64,000 nt of DNA from Planctomycetota bacterium (GCA_024279275.1 JAJRRS010000019.1:1-64000), one strand, 5' to 3'. Shown: positions 23,059-32,365, counted from the first letter of the stretch. The notes: generated by a model not told the origin, from the sequence alone. Translations and numbers: made by a program.

Positions 23059-24249
23059 TTAATGATGAATGTGCTGAAGAAGACCTTCGAGAAAAGGGTG
23101 CAGATAGACGGGCTTCACCGCTTTGTTCAAGGCCAAGCGTATGTGCGCCACATCACATGCTTCGGTGTGCCAACTCGGCCAGATAACGCCGGGTGTCACG
23201 GGTGGCTCTCCGTTGTACATGTTGCCGCTGGGGTGTTTGTAGAGGTCGACCCCAGCAACGGTCGTTTGCTTTTCCATCGCTATCGCGAGCATCACAGCGA
23301 AGGTGCCGGTGGTGGGATACGGCTGTTTGGGTTGGTGGGTGTACAGACCTGCACGGATCAGTAATGGCAGGATGGGGACGGGTCTGGGAAGCCCTTCGGA
23401 TGCGAAGTCGATCATTGGGTTACTGGGCAAGAACATGTGCATCAACAAGGGGCGGCGTTCGGGTGGGGTCGCGTTGAACCGCTTGGCTACCTGTTTTAAT
23501 TTATCGGGACGGTCTCCGATCAGTACGCCTAGTGGTTCACCATCAAAAACATCTCGGAGAGCGTAGGTCGGGTCCGCTACGATCACGGCATCGCGGGTCT
23601 GACCTTGTATCCAGTTGTCCGCAGCGCTTGGCCCACGTCCAAGCACGGTGAGATGGTCAATGTCAGCGAACCAATCGGAAATCACATGGCACGGATCGGT
23701 CGCTCCGCCCTGCTCAAGCAACGGTAACCTGGAGTTTGACTTCCACCTCTCAATATATCCTCGCTTCCAATCGGGACTCTTGCGGATATCGATGTCCAGG
23801 TTGAGGGATTGGTAAGGCTTGTCTCTTATCCGCATCTCCCACCAACACTGGCCGCAGTGATTGTGCTCGTGCGAGGCAACCTCTGCGCCGATCTTCTCTA
23901 AAGCCGGGCCGATCCAGCCCATGCAGTGGTCGCAGTAATCTTCGTCGGCGTTCAGGTCGTTGCCGAGCAGGAACCCTTTGCTTGGGCATTGCCGCATATC
24001 CATGCGCAGCACGTTCTTCTGCTCGTCCAGCGTGAAGGTCCAGTCGCACTGTTCTTCTTCGCCGGTCTTGACCCATGTGTCGTACAGGCCTCGCAGTCCG
24101 TTGTCCTGTCCCGCGGTCATGTAGTGTTGCTGAGAATCGAAGGCAATCGCCTGCGCCCAGAGTTTCTTGACCGCGTCTTGGCCGAAGCGTCTACGCATGT
24201 AGTGGAAAGTCCAGTCGTAGTATCCGCAGAAGTCCTGGCACCCGAGCAT
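23059..24249 (-). CDS. Cys-rich N-terminal domain fused to a sialyltransferase-like (GT42-type?) domain
   Basis: The 396-residue protein begins MLGCQDFCGYYDWTFHYMRR. Its first 170 residues are rich in Cys and Trp (DMRQCPSKGF, DEDYCDHCMGWIGPALEKIG, HEHNHCGQCWWEMRIR) and match the pattern of the gene upstream. The second half reads HLTVLGRGPSAADNWIQG, DAVIVADPTYALRDV, GVLIGDRPDKLKQV, PTTGTFAVMLAIAMEKQTTVAGVDLYKHPSGNMY and AHIRLALNKAVKPVYLHPF. That order (GxGPS, gap, SGTxAxxxAIAxGxxxxxxxGxDLY, distal His) is the layout of family 42 bacterial sialyltransferases. The ATG at 24249 overlaps the upstream stop codon (TGATG), so the two are coupled. The family call is inference from motif order. Confidence 0.5.
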   Translation of the reverse strand: MLGCQDFCGYYDWTFHYMRRRFGQDAVKKLWAQAIAFDSQQHYMTAGQDNGLRGLYDTWVKTGEEEQCDWTFTLDEQKNVLRMDMRQCPSKGFLLGNDLNADEDYCDHCMGWIGPALEKIGAEVASHEHNHCGQCWWEMRIRDKPYQSLNLDIDIRKSPDWKRGYIERWKSNSRLPLLEQGGATDPCHVISDWFADIDHLTVLGRGPSAADNWIQGQTRDAVIVADPTYALRDVFDGEPLGVLIGDRPDKLKQVAKRFNATPPERRPLLMHMFLPSNPMIDFASEGLPRPVPILPLLIRAGLYTHQPKQPYPTTGTFAVMLAIAMEKQTTVAGVDLYKHPSGNMYNGEPPVTPGVIWPSWHTEACDVAHIRLALNKAVKPVYLHPFLEGLLQHIHH

Positions 24250-24686
24250 CAGTTGGCCTCGCTGTTGGTATGGGTGATGGGAATAAAACGTTGAGTACAA
24301 GCCCCCATCCCCCCGGTCCGCTCGAATCGATACCCTGCCGCCTGGGCCATCGCGCCGCAGGTGTGGTCGCAGTGTTCGCAGAAGCAGGGGAGGATGTCTC
24401 GGCCGCTGTCACGCAGATGCTTGATCGCGGGGCACGTTTTTATGTCCAGATCAACGGTGCCGCCCTCCACGGAGACTCGCACCTCGGCTTGAGGCTCATC
24501 CAGAAAGTAGCTACGCCAATCCTCGGCCAACACCTCAGCGCCCCCCGCCCGCCAACGCTCGGCCCGCGGGCCGTAGTACTCCCGACCGAGGCTTTGCCAG
24601 TAGTCGATCAGCACATCTTTGCCGTACTCATCGAGGATGTGTCGGGCCATCGCGTTGACAGCGAAATAAAAATCAGGAGCAGACAT
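24249..24686 (-). CDS. Cys-rich protein, ATC-hydrolase-like
   Basis: The 145-residue protein has an N-terminal helical half (MARHILDEYGKDVLIDYWQSLGREYYG) and a Cys/His-rich C-terminal half: LDIKTCPAIKHLRDSG, PCFCEHCDHTCGAMAQAAGYRFERTGGMGACTQRF. CP...C-HC-C together with the terminal C-x-RF recalls the L-2-amino-thiazoline-4-carboxylic-acid-hydrolase-like family, though I cannot confirm it. The same half-domain begins the downstream protein, so the two are probably a duplicated pair working as a complex. The region upstream (24687-24830) holds no gene. Confidence 0.5.
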   Translation of the reverse strand: MSAPDFYFAVNAMARHILDEYGKDVLIDYWQSLGREYYGPRAERWRAGGAEVLAEDWRSYFLDEPQAEVRVSVEGGTVDLDIKTCPAIKHLRDSGRDILPCFCEHCDHTCGAMAQAAGYRFERTGGMGACTQRFIPITHTNSEAN

Positions 24687-24830
24687 TTTTCTGGGTTCGT
24701 TTCTGGTTAAGACTAATCCGAATCAATCTGATTGAATCGCAGGGTAAAAAGGAGAAATCACGAAACGGATGTCCTCGATTGTTTGTAACTTTACCTTGTA
24801 CTCGCCGTCTGCGGGGTCTTTTACGACCCC

Positions 24831-26372
24831 TCACCTAAGTCGCCGTTCTTGATCCCGGGAAGCTTCATCACGAGGCGCATCCAATGGCCACAGTTCCCAT
24901 CGGCGGAAGAATATCTCAGCCAGCTCGGTCTGCAATTGCAGCTTCCCTCTGTGGGGCGTCACATCGAATGCTTCGTTCACCATGATGCCGTTTACAAACA
25001 CTTGGATATGATCGCCGTCACACAGCACCTCCAGCCGGGTCCATTCGCCCGGCGGACTTTCTACATCGTACTCACCACGGAAACCCAACACGTCATTCCA
25101 GTCCGGGTCGCGGCCGGACCAGTTGACTCGGTGGTAGTTACCCGGGCCGAAGGCCTCCTTCTGGGCACCTTGTTTCCAGATTCGTTCGCCGTCTCGGTCA
25201 CGATCGGCCTCACAGACTAGTGAAATCGGAACAGGTTGGCTGTCTTCGTCCAACCCGCCGACCATAATCAGATCACCCACGCCGCCTTCGATGATCTGCA
25301 CTTCGATCGCGGGCATCCAGATGCCACCATAACCGCCGTCCGCGCCGGTGCTGTGCAGGAGCAGGCCGGAGTCCCGGGCACGGTCGGCACGATCTCCCCA
25401 CGTCCGCTCGCCCCACTTGAACTCGAGCACCATGCGGTAGTTTTCGTATCGCTGCTTGGTAAGGATGCCCCCCATAGCATCACCAGTGATGTGTAGCATG
25501 CCGTCCGTCACGCGAAATACTTGCTTGGGGTCGTCGTACCCTTCTCCCTGGATCCATGTGTACAGCCCGTCGAGGCTTTGGCCGTCAAACAATTCGATGA
25601 CACCCTGGGTCGGTGAAATCGTTGCGTCGGGTTCGGATGCGTTGGAAGTGATCTGGTCATCCAACTCACGGATAAAGATGTTCCGGAACTGAAGCTCGTC
25701 TCCGTGATTCTGCAACTCGATCGGGCCGGACGACGGGATCGGCTGATCGCGGTCCCAATAGTTTTCTAAAACCACATCATCTACGACAAGCTCGCCGTTA
25801 AGCCTGACCGTTACGCGCTCCCCAACCATGCGGATGTAAAACGTGTTCCACTCCCCCACGGGGCGGTCGGCTTTCGTCAGCGGCATCCGAGCATGACGCT
25901 GGTTGTTCCACAGCCCGCCGGATCCCGCCTCGGAGCCGTGCCTGAATAACGGCTCGTGCGTCGTATCCCAGATCTGTACCTGGGGGACACCGCGCAGATA
26001 AATCCCGCTGTCGCCCGCAGGCCCAATCTTCCAGTCCACATACAACTCGTAGTCGCTGTAGTCCTTGGTGGTACAGAGGCTGTCGCCTCCACCATCGAAT
26101 GTAAGCACGCCGTCGGCGGCGGTCCAGTGCGCCCGCATTTTTTCGTCAGCCGCTTGCTGTGCCGATTGGCGATCTTGCGGTGACATCTGTGCGGACTCGT
26201 CGGGGCTGCCGATCCTGCCTCGCCAGCCGGTAAGGTCTTCGCCGTTGAATAGAGGGGTGAATCCATCAGGCGCGATGGCCTCTCCCGTCCCAGCAGGAAC
26301 CAGCGTCGACATACTGGCGATCGCCATCACGACGGCTATGGTTCTGATTATAAAAAAACGGAAATGATTCAT
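24831..26372 (-). CDS. Secreted tandem DUF1080 (3-keto-disaccharide hydrolase-like) protein
   Basis: This 513-residue protein with an N-terminal signal segment (FFIIRTIAVVMAIASMSTLVPAG) carries two DUF1080 concanavalin-like domains. The first (about 36-235) has FTPLFNGEDLTGWRG, WTAADGVLTFDGGG, DYELYVDWKIGPAGDSGIYLRG and WNTFYIRMVGERVTVRLNGELV. The second (about 258-500) has IELFDGQSLDGLYTWI, YRMVLEFKWGERTW, SGLLLHSTGADG and GEWTRLEVLCDGDHIQVFVNG. The family is tied to hydrolysis of keto-sugar glycosides or to carbohydrate binding and is greatly expanded in Planctomycetes. Its ATG overlaps the NHL gene stop (26369-26372), so it is the third gene of an operon with the two NHL genes. Confidence 0.85.
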   Translation of the reverse strand: MNHFRFFIIRTIAVVMAIASMSTLVPAGTGEAIAPDGFTPLFNGEDLTGWRGRIGSPDESAQMSPQDRQSAQQAADEKMRAHWTAADGVLTFDGGGDSLCTTKDYSDYELYVDWKIGPAGDSGIYLRGVPQVQIWDTTHEPLFRHGSEAGSGGLWNNQRHARMPLTKADRPVGEWNTFYIRMVGERVTVRLNGELVVDDVVLENYWDRDQPIPSSGPIELQNHGDELQFRNIFIRELDDQITSNASEPDATISPTQGVIELFDGQSLDGLYTWIQGEGYDDPKQVFRVTDGMLHITGDAMGGILTKQRYENYRMVLEFKWGERTWGDRADRARDSGLLLHSTGADGGYGGIWMPAIEVQIIEGGVGDLIMVGGLDEDSQPVPISLVCEADRDRDGERIWKQGAQKEAFGPGNYHRVNWSGRDPDWNDVLGFRGEYDVESPPGEWTRLEVLCDGDHIQVFVNGIMVNEAFDVTPHRGKLQLQTELAEIFFRRWELWPLDAPRDEASRDQERRLR

Positions 26373-27451
26373 TGTGGCACCGCTTGGGGTTGCTGTTCCG
26401 AGATCGGACGGGTTGTGATCGGCACAAACTTCTGCGCCCGTTGGCCGTAGATATCGCCGACGTATAGATTGCCTTCTGAGTCTTGAATGATGCAGTGTAC
26501 GCCGACGGTCTCGCCGTGTTTCAGGTGTGAGGTGTCAGGGTGGTCTTTGTCGGGGCCGACATCGCCAAGTGGGAGAGACCAGACCTGCTGGATCGCCCCA
26601 CTGCTGTCAAACCGCATGAGTATCTGGTCCTTGTACTCGGGCGCATAGCCATCACGGACCCACCAGTGCGGCGACGAGCCGCAGACCCAAATCTGGTTGT
26701 TTTCCGTAATCGACAAACCCCATGGCATGATCAGGTTGGCCCAGGTATCGCGGTGTGTGCCGTCCTGATCGAAGACTTGGATACGTCCACTGTTGCGGTC
26801 GGCCACATAGAGCAGCCCATCAGAATCCACCACGATCGCATGAGGCAACACAAACTGCCCTGGGCCGGACCCGTATCCGCCCCAGGCTTTGACAAACTTC
26901 CCGTCCTTGTCGAAGTGGACGACACGCCGATTGCCGTAGCCGTCCGTGACGAAGATATCGCCCGCGTCGGTGATCGCCATATCCGTGGGCATGTTAAAAT
27001 GCGTTTCGTCGCTGCCTTTTTCGCCTCGCACACCGAGCGTCATCAGCAGTTCACCCTCGGGTGTGTATTTCTGGATGATGTGCAGGCCGAAGTCTGCCAC
27101 CCAGATATTCCCGTCGGGCCCGATCCGGATGTGGTGAGGATCGCTGAAGTCTCCCTTGCCCCAGGTCCGAACGAAATCGCCGTCGGTGGTGTAGACCTGG
27201 ACCGGGTCTTCCCCGCGGTTGAATATCCAGACCTGGCCTCGTCCGTCGATCGCCATGCCCGAGACCCAACCGAATGGCGCAACTGTATCGGGACGGTTCG
27301 GCCAGCCGGGGTCGACGTCGTATTCGACAATCACCGGATCGATGGCATGGCTGGGAAACCCATCCCCCATCGATGCCGCCGGGTATAGGGCCGCCGTCAG
27401 CAGACAAATCAGGCAGCGCCAAACCCACGTGTGTGAAGATTCCATTTTCAT
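26369..27451 (-). CDS. Secreted NHL-repeat beta-propeller
   Basis: A 360-residue protein with a signal peptide (RCLICLLTAALYPAASMG) and about six NHL blades. Clear blades are FGWVSGMAIDGRGQVWIFNRGEDPVQVYT, DPHHIRIGPDGNIWVADFGLHIIQKYT, MPTDMAITDAGDIFVTDGYGNRRVVHFD, LPHAIVVDSDGLLYVADRNSGRIQVFD and VHCIIQDSEGNLYVGDIYGQRAQKF. Propellers of this type bind ligands or, in the PAL lyase branch, cleave peptidylglycine derivatives; neither use can be chosen here. An AGAGG site precedes the ATG. It is the middle gene of a three-gene unit with the NHL-GHL10 gene upstream. Confidence 0.85.
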   Translation of the reverse strand: MKMESSHTWVWRCLICLLTAALYPAASMGDGFPSHAIDPVIVEYDVDPGWPNRPDTVAPFGWVSGMAIDGRGQVWIFNRGEDPVQVYTTDGDFVRTWGKGDFSDPHHIRIGPDGNIWVADFGLHIIQKYTPEGELLMTLGVRGEKGSDETHFNMPTDMAITDAGDIFVTDGYGNRRVVHFDKDGKFVKAWGGYGSGPGQFVLPHAIVVDSDGLLYVADRNSGRIQVFDQDGTHRDTWANLIMPWGLSITENNQIWVCGSSPHWWVRDGYAPEYKDQILMRFDSSGAIQQVWSLPLGDVGPDKDHPDTSHLKHGETVGVHCIIQDSEGNLYVGDIYGQRAQKFVPITTRPISEQQPQAVPQ

Positions 27452-27460
27452 AACAGCCTC

Positions 27461-29404
27461 TTATCTTTCAACGCCTACTGTGTCCGTAGCCTTGATATCA
27501 CGGGTAATTTCGCCGATCGCATCCCACAAGTCCAACGCCCAGATCACGTCACTGCGGTAGATCGTCACCTGATCCGCGCCGCCCGCGATCGAGACTTCAA
27601 ATCCTTTACGCAGAAGCTCTGGAGTATTGAGGTTGCCGCCGTAGCAGGCGATGAAGCTGTTGACTTTAACACGATCGTGGACCGCTTCACGGACACGGCG
27701 GACAGCGGTGTATATCTGATCCATGTCTCGGGTGTACTGTGCGACATGAACGGTGTCCACGATCCCCATCGACGCCCAGGTGCGCCAGTCCTGCATGGAT
27801 TGCTTGAGATAGAACGCCGGATCCGGGTCGTCTCCGGATAGGTAGACGGAGAGTTCGACGTCGCGGTCCGGGATGGCGATAGCGAGTTTGTGTCGCAGTT
27901 CAACAATGAAATCAGTCACGAAGTCCGCGCGGTACTGCATCCATCTCGGGTCGTCCTGTGGCAGGTTCAGCGGGTTGAGGCCAAACTCCTTGAAGAACCC
28001 GTCGATGATCACGGGGTCGTAACCGTAGTCCGTGCCGAGATACCGGATGTAGTCCAGCATGATGCCCTGGAGACGGTTGGCCTTGGCTTGTTTGACGAAG
28101 TGGTCGGCGCGGAAGCTTCGCGCCCCGGGCGGTGCCCAGGAGAGGATGGTTCCCATGGGTTCGGCTGCGCCTTTTTTCCAGAGACACCACTGGGGGTATT
28201 CCTCGAAGATGGCGCTATTGTCTGGCTGGCCCTGCCCAAAGGGAAGGCATGCGATCGAGGGGTGGACCTCGATGCCCATCGAACGCGCCTTGGCGACTTG
28301 GTCGGCGATATTCAAGTCACGGAACTGGTTGTTCAAAGACGTGTAAATGATGTCGATACCGGCACGCTGCGCGGCTTCAAGGGTCGCGTCGTCGATGCCT
28401 GCATAGATCGCGACCCTGATCGGCCCACGGCTGGGCCGGGCGATTTTTTGGGGAGGCTGGTAGGCGAGGATGTCTGCCTGTGATCGGCCCCAAGTTTTCA
28501 GGAACTCGCCTTTGTTGCTCAGCTTCAAGACGCGGTCGTTTTTCCAATCGGACACGATCAGGTCGCCGGTAGAAGTCCGGGCGATATCAACCGGGTGGTT
28601 GAAGTGCGAGCCGCTGTTACCTTCACCGGGGTCCCACACCTCGATGAACTCACCGTCGAGTGAGAAAACCTGAATACGGCTCTCGAAGGTGTCTGCGCAG
28701 AATATTTTTCCATCGATGACGGACAAGCCGTAGCCCTCGTCAAGCTCACCCTGACCGGTGCCACGCTTGCTGAAGGTTGCGATATATTCGCCGTCTTCGG
28801 TGTATTTTTGTATCCGCCCGCCATCGAACTCACGGACGTAGACAAAGCCCAGGTTATCGACATCGATGCTTGCCAGGTAGCCGTGCTGCAGGTACTCGCC
28901 TGGCTGGCCCCCGACCCGACCCCAGGCGTTTATGAACTTTCCATCGGGGCTGAACTTCTGGATACGTGCGTTGAACGTGTCGGCGATAAATATCTCACCG
29001 ACCTGATTCACCGCCACGAAGTGCGGCTCGGCGAACTGGCCGGGTTTGGCGCCCTTGGTCTCCGTGCCAAGCACGAACTGGATCTTCTCCTCGGCGTCGA
29101 GCACCAGGACCCGATGCCCAAACGTATCGGTGATGTAGATCCAATCGTCAGGTCCGATGCACACATCGAACGGGCCGGCCAAATTGCCGTAACCCTCGAC
29201 TGATTCAATTACACCAATCCATTCTCCGTCCACGGTAAACTTTGAGACCCGTTTGTTACCGATCTCGGCGACGTACACAACGTCCTTGCTGTTGACCGCC
29301 ACACCGAAAGGCGACTTGAAGTCCCATTCGGCTGCAATCAACTGTACGGGCGACAGCAGAAGGAACAATGCCATCATCACGCCGGAGATTACATTACACA
29401 TCAT
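27461..29404 (-). CDS. NHL propeller fused to a GHL10-like TIM barrel, secreted
   Basis: About 647 residues from the ATG at 29404, which follows AAAAGG and starts a signal peptide (MMCNVISGVMMALFLLLSPVQLIAA). The first 320 residues are an NHL propeller (SPFGVAVNSKDVVYVAEIGNKRVSKF and repeats). After KIARPSRGPIRVAIYAGIDD comes a barrel with IDIIYTSLNNQF, IEVHPSIACLPFGQ, LQGIMLDYIRYLGTDYGYDP, VELSVYLSGDD and VHVAQYTRDMDQIYTAVRRV. LDYIRY is the strand-4 signature of GHL10 (COG1649) glycoside hydrolase-like proteins. In-frame TTG and ATG codons upstream are possible starts. A motif shared with the GHL10 gene at 45.4 kb lies 260 bases upstream. Confidence 0.8.
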   Translation of the reverse strand: MMCNVISGVMMALFLLLSPVQLIAAEWDFKSPFGVAVNSKDVVYVAEIGNKRVSKFTVDGEWIGVIESVEGYGNLAGPFDVCIGPDDWIYITDTFGHRVLVLDAEEKIQFVLGTETKGAKPGQFAEPHFVAVNQVGEIFIADTFNARIQKFSPDGKFINAWGRVGGQPGEYLQHGYLASIDVDNLGFVYVREFDGGRIQKYTEDGEYIATFSKRGTGQGELDEGYGLSVIDGKIFCADTFESRIQVFSLDGEFIEVWDPGEGNSGSHFNHPVDIARTSTGDLIVSDWKNDRVLKLSNKGEFLKTWGRSQADILAYQPPQKIARPSRGPIRVAIYAGIDDATLEAAQRAGIDIIYTSLNNQFRDLNIADQVAKARSMGIEVHPSIACLPFGQGQPDNSAIFEEYPQWCLWKKGAAEPMGTILSWAPPGARSFRADHFVKQAKANRLQGIMLDYIRYLGTDYGYDPVIIDGFFKEFGLNPLNLPQDDPRWMQYRADFVTDFIVELRHKLAIAIPDRDVELSVYLSGDDPDPAFYLKQSMQDWRTWASMGIVDTVHVAQYTRDMDQIYTAVRRVREAVHDRVKVNSFIACYGGNLNTPELLRKGFEVSIAGGADQVTIYRSDVIWALDLWDAIGEITRDIKATDTVGVER

Positions 29405-29478
29405 GTACCTTTTGTGTGTGCTGGCCATCAGTTGGATGCAGGCGATGGTTAAACAAATCAAACTGCGATAGTTACTTC

Positions 29479-29601
29479 TTATGAGTCTTCTGGAAACTCA
29501 GTTCCGTATACGGCCACGCCCTGATGCTGTCTCTGCGACCAGATCTCAGGCCCGGTGAACTCGATCGTGACCGGCTTGGCGATGATGTCTTCGATCCGCA
29601 T
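29479..29601 (-). CDS. Small uncharacterised open frame upstream of the NHL-GHL10 gene
   Basis: From the ATG at 29601 the frame encodes 40 residues beginning MRIEDIIAKPVTIEFTGPEI. An in-frame start at 29673 would give 64, but that codon lies inside the shared regulatory motif. It ends 75 bases before the next start. It may be a leader peptide, the surviving end of a lost gene, or chance. No family recognised. Confidence 0.25.
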   Translation of the reverse strand: MRIEDIIAKPVTIEFTGPEIWSQRQHQGVAVYGTEFPEDS

Positions 29602-29663
29602 GGCGCTTTCCCGGTACATCAATAGCAGCCGCATTCCGCAGGCGATGACCATTGACATAGTTA

Positions 29664-29682
29664 TATTTAACACATAAACTAA
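29664..29682 (-). promoter_or_regulatory. 19-bp motif shared with the 47.3-kb promoter
   Basis: TATTTAACACATAAACTAA here and TATTAAACACATAAACTAA at 47340-47358 differ at one base. Both lie in AT-rich gaps and both face minus-strand GHL10-type genes. At the 47-kb copy the motif covers the -10 box and most of the spacer of a consensus promoter. The copy here lacks a good -35 box. A repressor or activator site is the likely reading. Confidence 0.55.
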
Positions 29683-29745
29683 CCTGTCGTCGCGGTTATT
29701 GCAACCCCAAATCAGCTACCCGGACGATACTCCCGAGATAACCCC

Positions 29746-30515
29746 GTGAAGCCCACCGAAACCCACATCACCGACTACCGCAATACGTACATCCTCAATA
29801 CGTCTGCGATCGATGGCCGACCCAACAACACATGCAGGACGGCAGCGTTGGCCTGCTGTCGGCTGACCGATGACGATGGCACGACACAGACTTATACCTG
29901 GGCAAGGCCTGCATCGGCGAGCACATGTATCTGGAAGGCGGGATCGCACAGGTTCCGACCTCTGAGGTGTGCGTTATCTTCGGGGAACAGAGGTACAAGC
30001 TCCTGAAGAAGTTCGCCGACCATCAGGACGACGTCATTCAGATTGCCAAGCCGGACGAAGAAGCTCGCCTGTTCGACGGTCGAACTGCGCATTGGATAGA
30101 CCTGAGGTTCGAGGTTAAGCAAGCTCCGGCTACACGTCTGGATGATATCGGGGCGGTGATCCGTGCAACCGAGCAGCTCAAGCCTTTAGTAGCACAGACA
30201 GTGATCGAGGGCGCTGGCGGCGCGTCTCGGGCGGTGCTGGAATACCCAATTCCTTATATGAACTTCGCACCCGACGGCACGGCATTTCAGGTCGATGTCG
30301 GCCCGGTCCTGTTCGCAGGGATAGCTGGCAGGATCGCGCGCGGGATCGAGGAGATCGAGATGGCGTACATCATGTACCGTGACCCATCCCGTGCCGAGTT
30401 CGCGGTGCGCGTTGCAACTTCGATCGGAGACGGCGGCGGAGGTACCCAGACGCTGCATTACTCGAAAATCGTCCATACCGATGCCCGCTCGACTCTTTAT
30501 TGCCTCGAAGCCTGA
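29746..30515 (+). pseudogene. Frameshifted gene of unknown family
   Basis: A frame opening at GTG 29746 (MKPTETHITDYRNTYILNTSAIDG...LTDDDGTTQT) shifts near 29890-29895 into a second frame (YLGKACIGEHMYLEGGIAQVP...) that runs to 30515. The two join smoothly as one protein of about 255 residues; a single missing base within CAGACTTATACC explains the break. The C-terminal part (FEVKQAPATRLDDIGAV, EYPIPYMNFAPDGTAFQVDVGPVLF) looks like a normal globular protein and codon use is normal. I do not recognise the family. It is divergent from the NHL-GHL10 gene. A sequencing error is the alternative. Confidence 0.55.
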
Positions 30516-30668
30516 GTAGAGCTATCGATCCGACGCTTCATTGCGGATGAACGATCCGGAGGTCAAGCCCCTGATCCGTGACTCGTGCCCCCGGATAACC
30601 TCACCGTGCCGAATAGTACAACATGACGTTCACAAGACATGCTACTTGAATAAGAGAGGTCAAAGATC

Positions 30669-32186
30669 ATGAAAAGATCATTCGTTTGTTGTCTTGTATT
30701 GCTGAGCATCTATGGGTTTCCAGAATCGGCGGTGCTCCGGGCGGACGATTTGGCCGGTTTACAAGTGAGCGAGAACGGTCGTTACCTGGTACGGCACGAC
30801 GGGTCGGGCTTTTTTCCGGTCGCGGATACGGCTTGGGCGATAGGGTGGAGATTGACGCGTGGCGAGGTTGAGAGTTATCTGCTACGCCGTAAGGACCAGC
30901 ACTTCAATACGATTGCGATGATCGCCTTTCCCTCCTTTGAAGGCGATGTAGTCATCCCTAATGTGTATGGCGATCGTGCTTTTGAGATCACTGGCCGTGG
31001 AGCTTGGGACCCGCTACGCCCGGTTACAACACCGGGCGATAATCCGGGTGACTCGGTCGAGTACGATTACTGGGACCATCTGGAATATATCATCGACACG
31101 GCTGAATCGAAGGGGATGTATACGGTTTTACTGCCGGCATGGGGTGGTTGTGTAGCCGGGGACTGGGGCAATGGGAAGGTCACGCGGGATGTTATCTTTG
31201 ACGCGACCAACGCCTATCAATATGGCCGCTGGATTGGCTACCGGTTCAGGAGCAAGAAGAACATTATTTGGATGATCGGTGGAGACCGCAGTGCTGTCTA
31301 TGGTGATAAGGACTATCGAAATGTATTTCGAGCAATGGCCGAGGGGGTTGCCGACGGTGTCAACGGAATCGATCAACAGAACAACGAAGCCGACTACAGC
31401 ACAACACTCATGAGTTATCATCCGAGAAAGTGGAAGCCCAATTCTTCCGAATGGTTCCACAACGAGCCGTGGCTTGACTTCAACTCGATTCAGGATCAGC
31501 CGAGCGATCAGATCACCGCGACTGCATTGGATTACGGCCTGTCCCCTGTTAAACCGACATGGTTGTTCGAGGGTGGTTATGAATATCGCAATAATATATA
31601 CAAGGACTGGCAGATTCGCTTTCAAGCCTATCAAACAGTCTTCGCTGGTGGCTTTGGAATTACCTACGGCAGCATGAATATCTACCATTTCAACAGTGTT
31701 CTGGCAGACCCGGAGGAGCCAATCACAACAACCGCACCCAGAAAATGGGAGGTCAGCCTGGATGAGGCGGGCGCTATGGACATGCAGCACCTGCTTGGCC
31801 TGATGACATCAATAAGTAATGACCAATTCCTTGACCGAATTCCTGACCAGTCCCTCATTGAAGGCGACCCCGGTGGCATGGACGGGAATGAAGGGGTAAG
31901 GTCCAACCGGATTCAGGCGACACGTGGGGGGAGGGGTGATTATGCGATGATTTACAGCGCCAATGGCCGTAGTATTTCGTTGAGGATGAACCGGCTGTCA
32001 GCTCGCCGGATGAACGCATTCTGGTTCAACCCACGCAATGGCAAGTGGTGGGTCCAAGGGAGTGAGATCACCGATCAGAAACCGTTCATGAAAAATATCC
32101 CCAGCGGACCCGATGCACCTGTTCATGAGTTTGACCCGCCTGGTGCAGTAGGCGACGGCAATGACTGGGTGCTGCTGCTGAATTAG
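30669..32186 (+). CDS. GH140-like (DUF4038) glycoside hydrolase, secreted
   Basis: This 505-residue protein has a signal peptide (FVCCLVLLSIYGFPESAVLRA) and matches the DUF4038/apiosidase-like barrel: LQVSENGRYLVRHDGSGFFPVADTAWAIGWRLTRGEVESYLLRRKDQHFNTI, DYWDHLEYIIDTAESKGMYTVLLPAWGG, QYGRWIGYRFRSKKNIIWMIGGD and VKPTWLFEGGYE. The two acidic catalytic positions are expected in IWMIGGD and FEGGYE. The C-terminal 90 residues (GRGDYAMIYSANGRSISLRMNRL...) match the small beta domain that follows DUF4038 in this family. GH140 enzymes act on pectic rhamnogalacturonan II, but most relatives are uncharacterised. A GAGAGG site precedes the ATG. It is convergent with the next gene. Confidence 0.85.
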   Translation: MKRSFVCCLVLLSIYGFPESAVLRADDLAGLQVSENGRYLVRHDGSGFFPVADTAWAIGWRLTRGEVESYLLRRKDQHFNTIAMIAFPSFEGDVVIPNVYGDRAFEITGRGAWDPLRPVTTPGDNPGDSVEYDYWDHLEYIIDTAESKGMYTVLLPAWGGCVAGDWGNGKVTRDVIFDATNAYQYGRWIGYRFRSKKNIIWMIGGDRSAVYGDKDYRNVFRAMAEGVADGVNGIDQQNNEADYSTTLMSYHPRKWKPNSSEWFHNEPWLDFNSIQDQPSDQITATALDYGLSPVKPTWLFEGGYEYRNNIYKDWQIRFQAYQTVFAGGFGITYGSMNIYHFNSVLADPEEPITTTAPRKWEVSLDEAGAMDMQHLLGLMTSISNDQFLDRIPDQSLIEGDPGGMDGNEGVRSNRIQATRGGRGDYAMIYSANGRSISLRMNRLSARRMNAFWFNPRNGKWWVQGSEITDQKPFMKNIPSGPDAPVHEFDPPGAVGDGNDWVLLLN

Positions 32187-32365
32187 ATCATGCCGAACAA
32201 GGATGTGGAACGTAATTATCGCGAAGACAGGTGATACGGATTCCTGATAACTAAAATCACGCTGATGACCTCCTCCGAGAAATCTGATCCCGATATTGCG
32301 AGAACATCCATCCACCGTACGGAGAATGATTATTGTGCGCCGCATGTGCCTTCAACGTAGCCAGA

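Noticed and set aside
26540-27388. Plus-strand 282-codon frame opposite the NHL gene
   Set aside because: It is the complement of an NHL propeller with clear blades; the product has no recognisable domain.
29746-30006. Two separate small genes at 29.7-30.5 kb
   Set aside because: The protein sequences of the two frames join without gap or overlap, which fits one frameshifted gene better than two genes.
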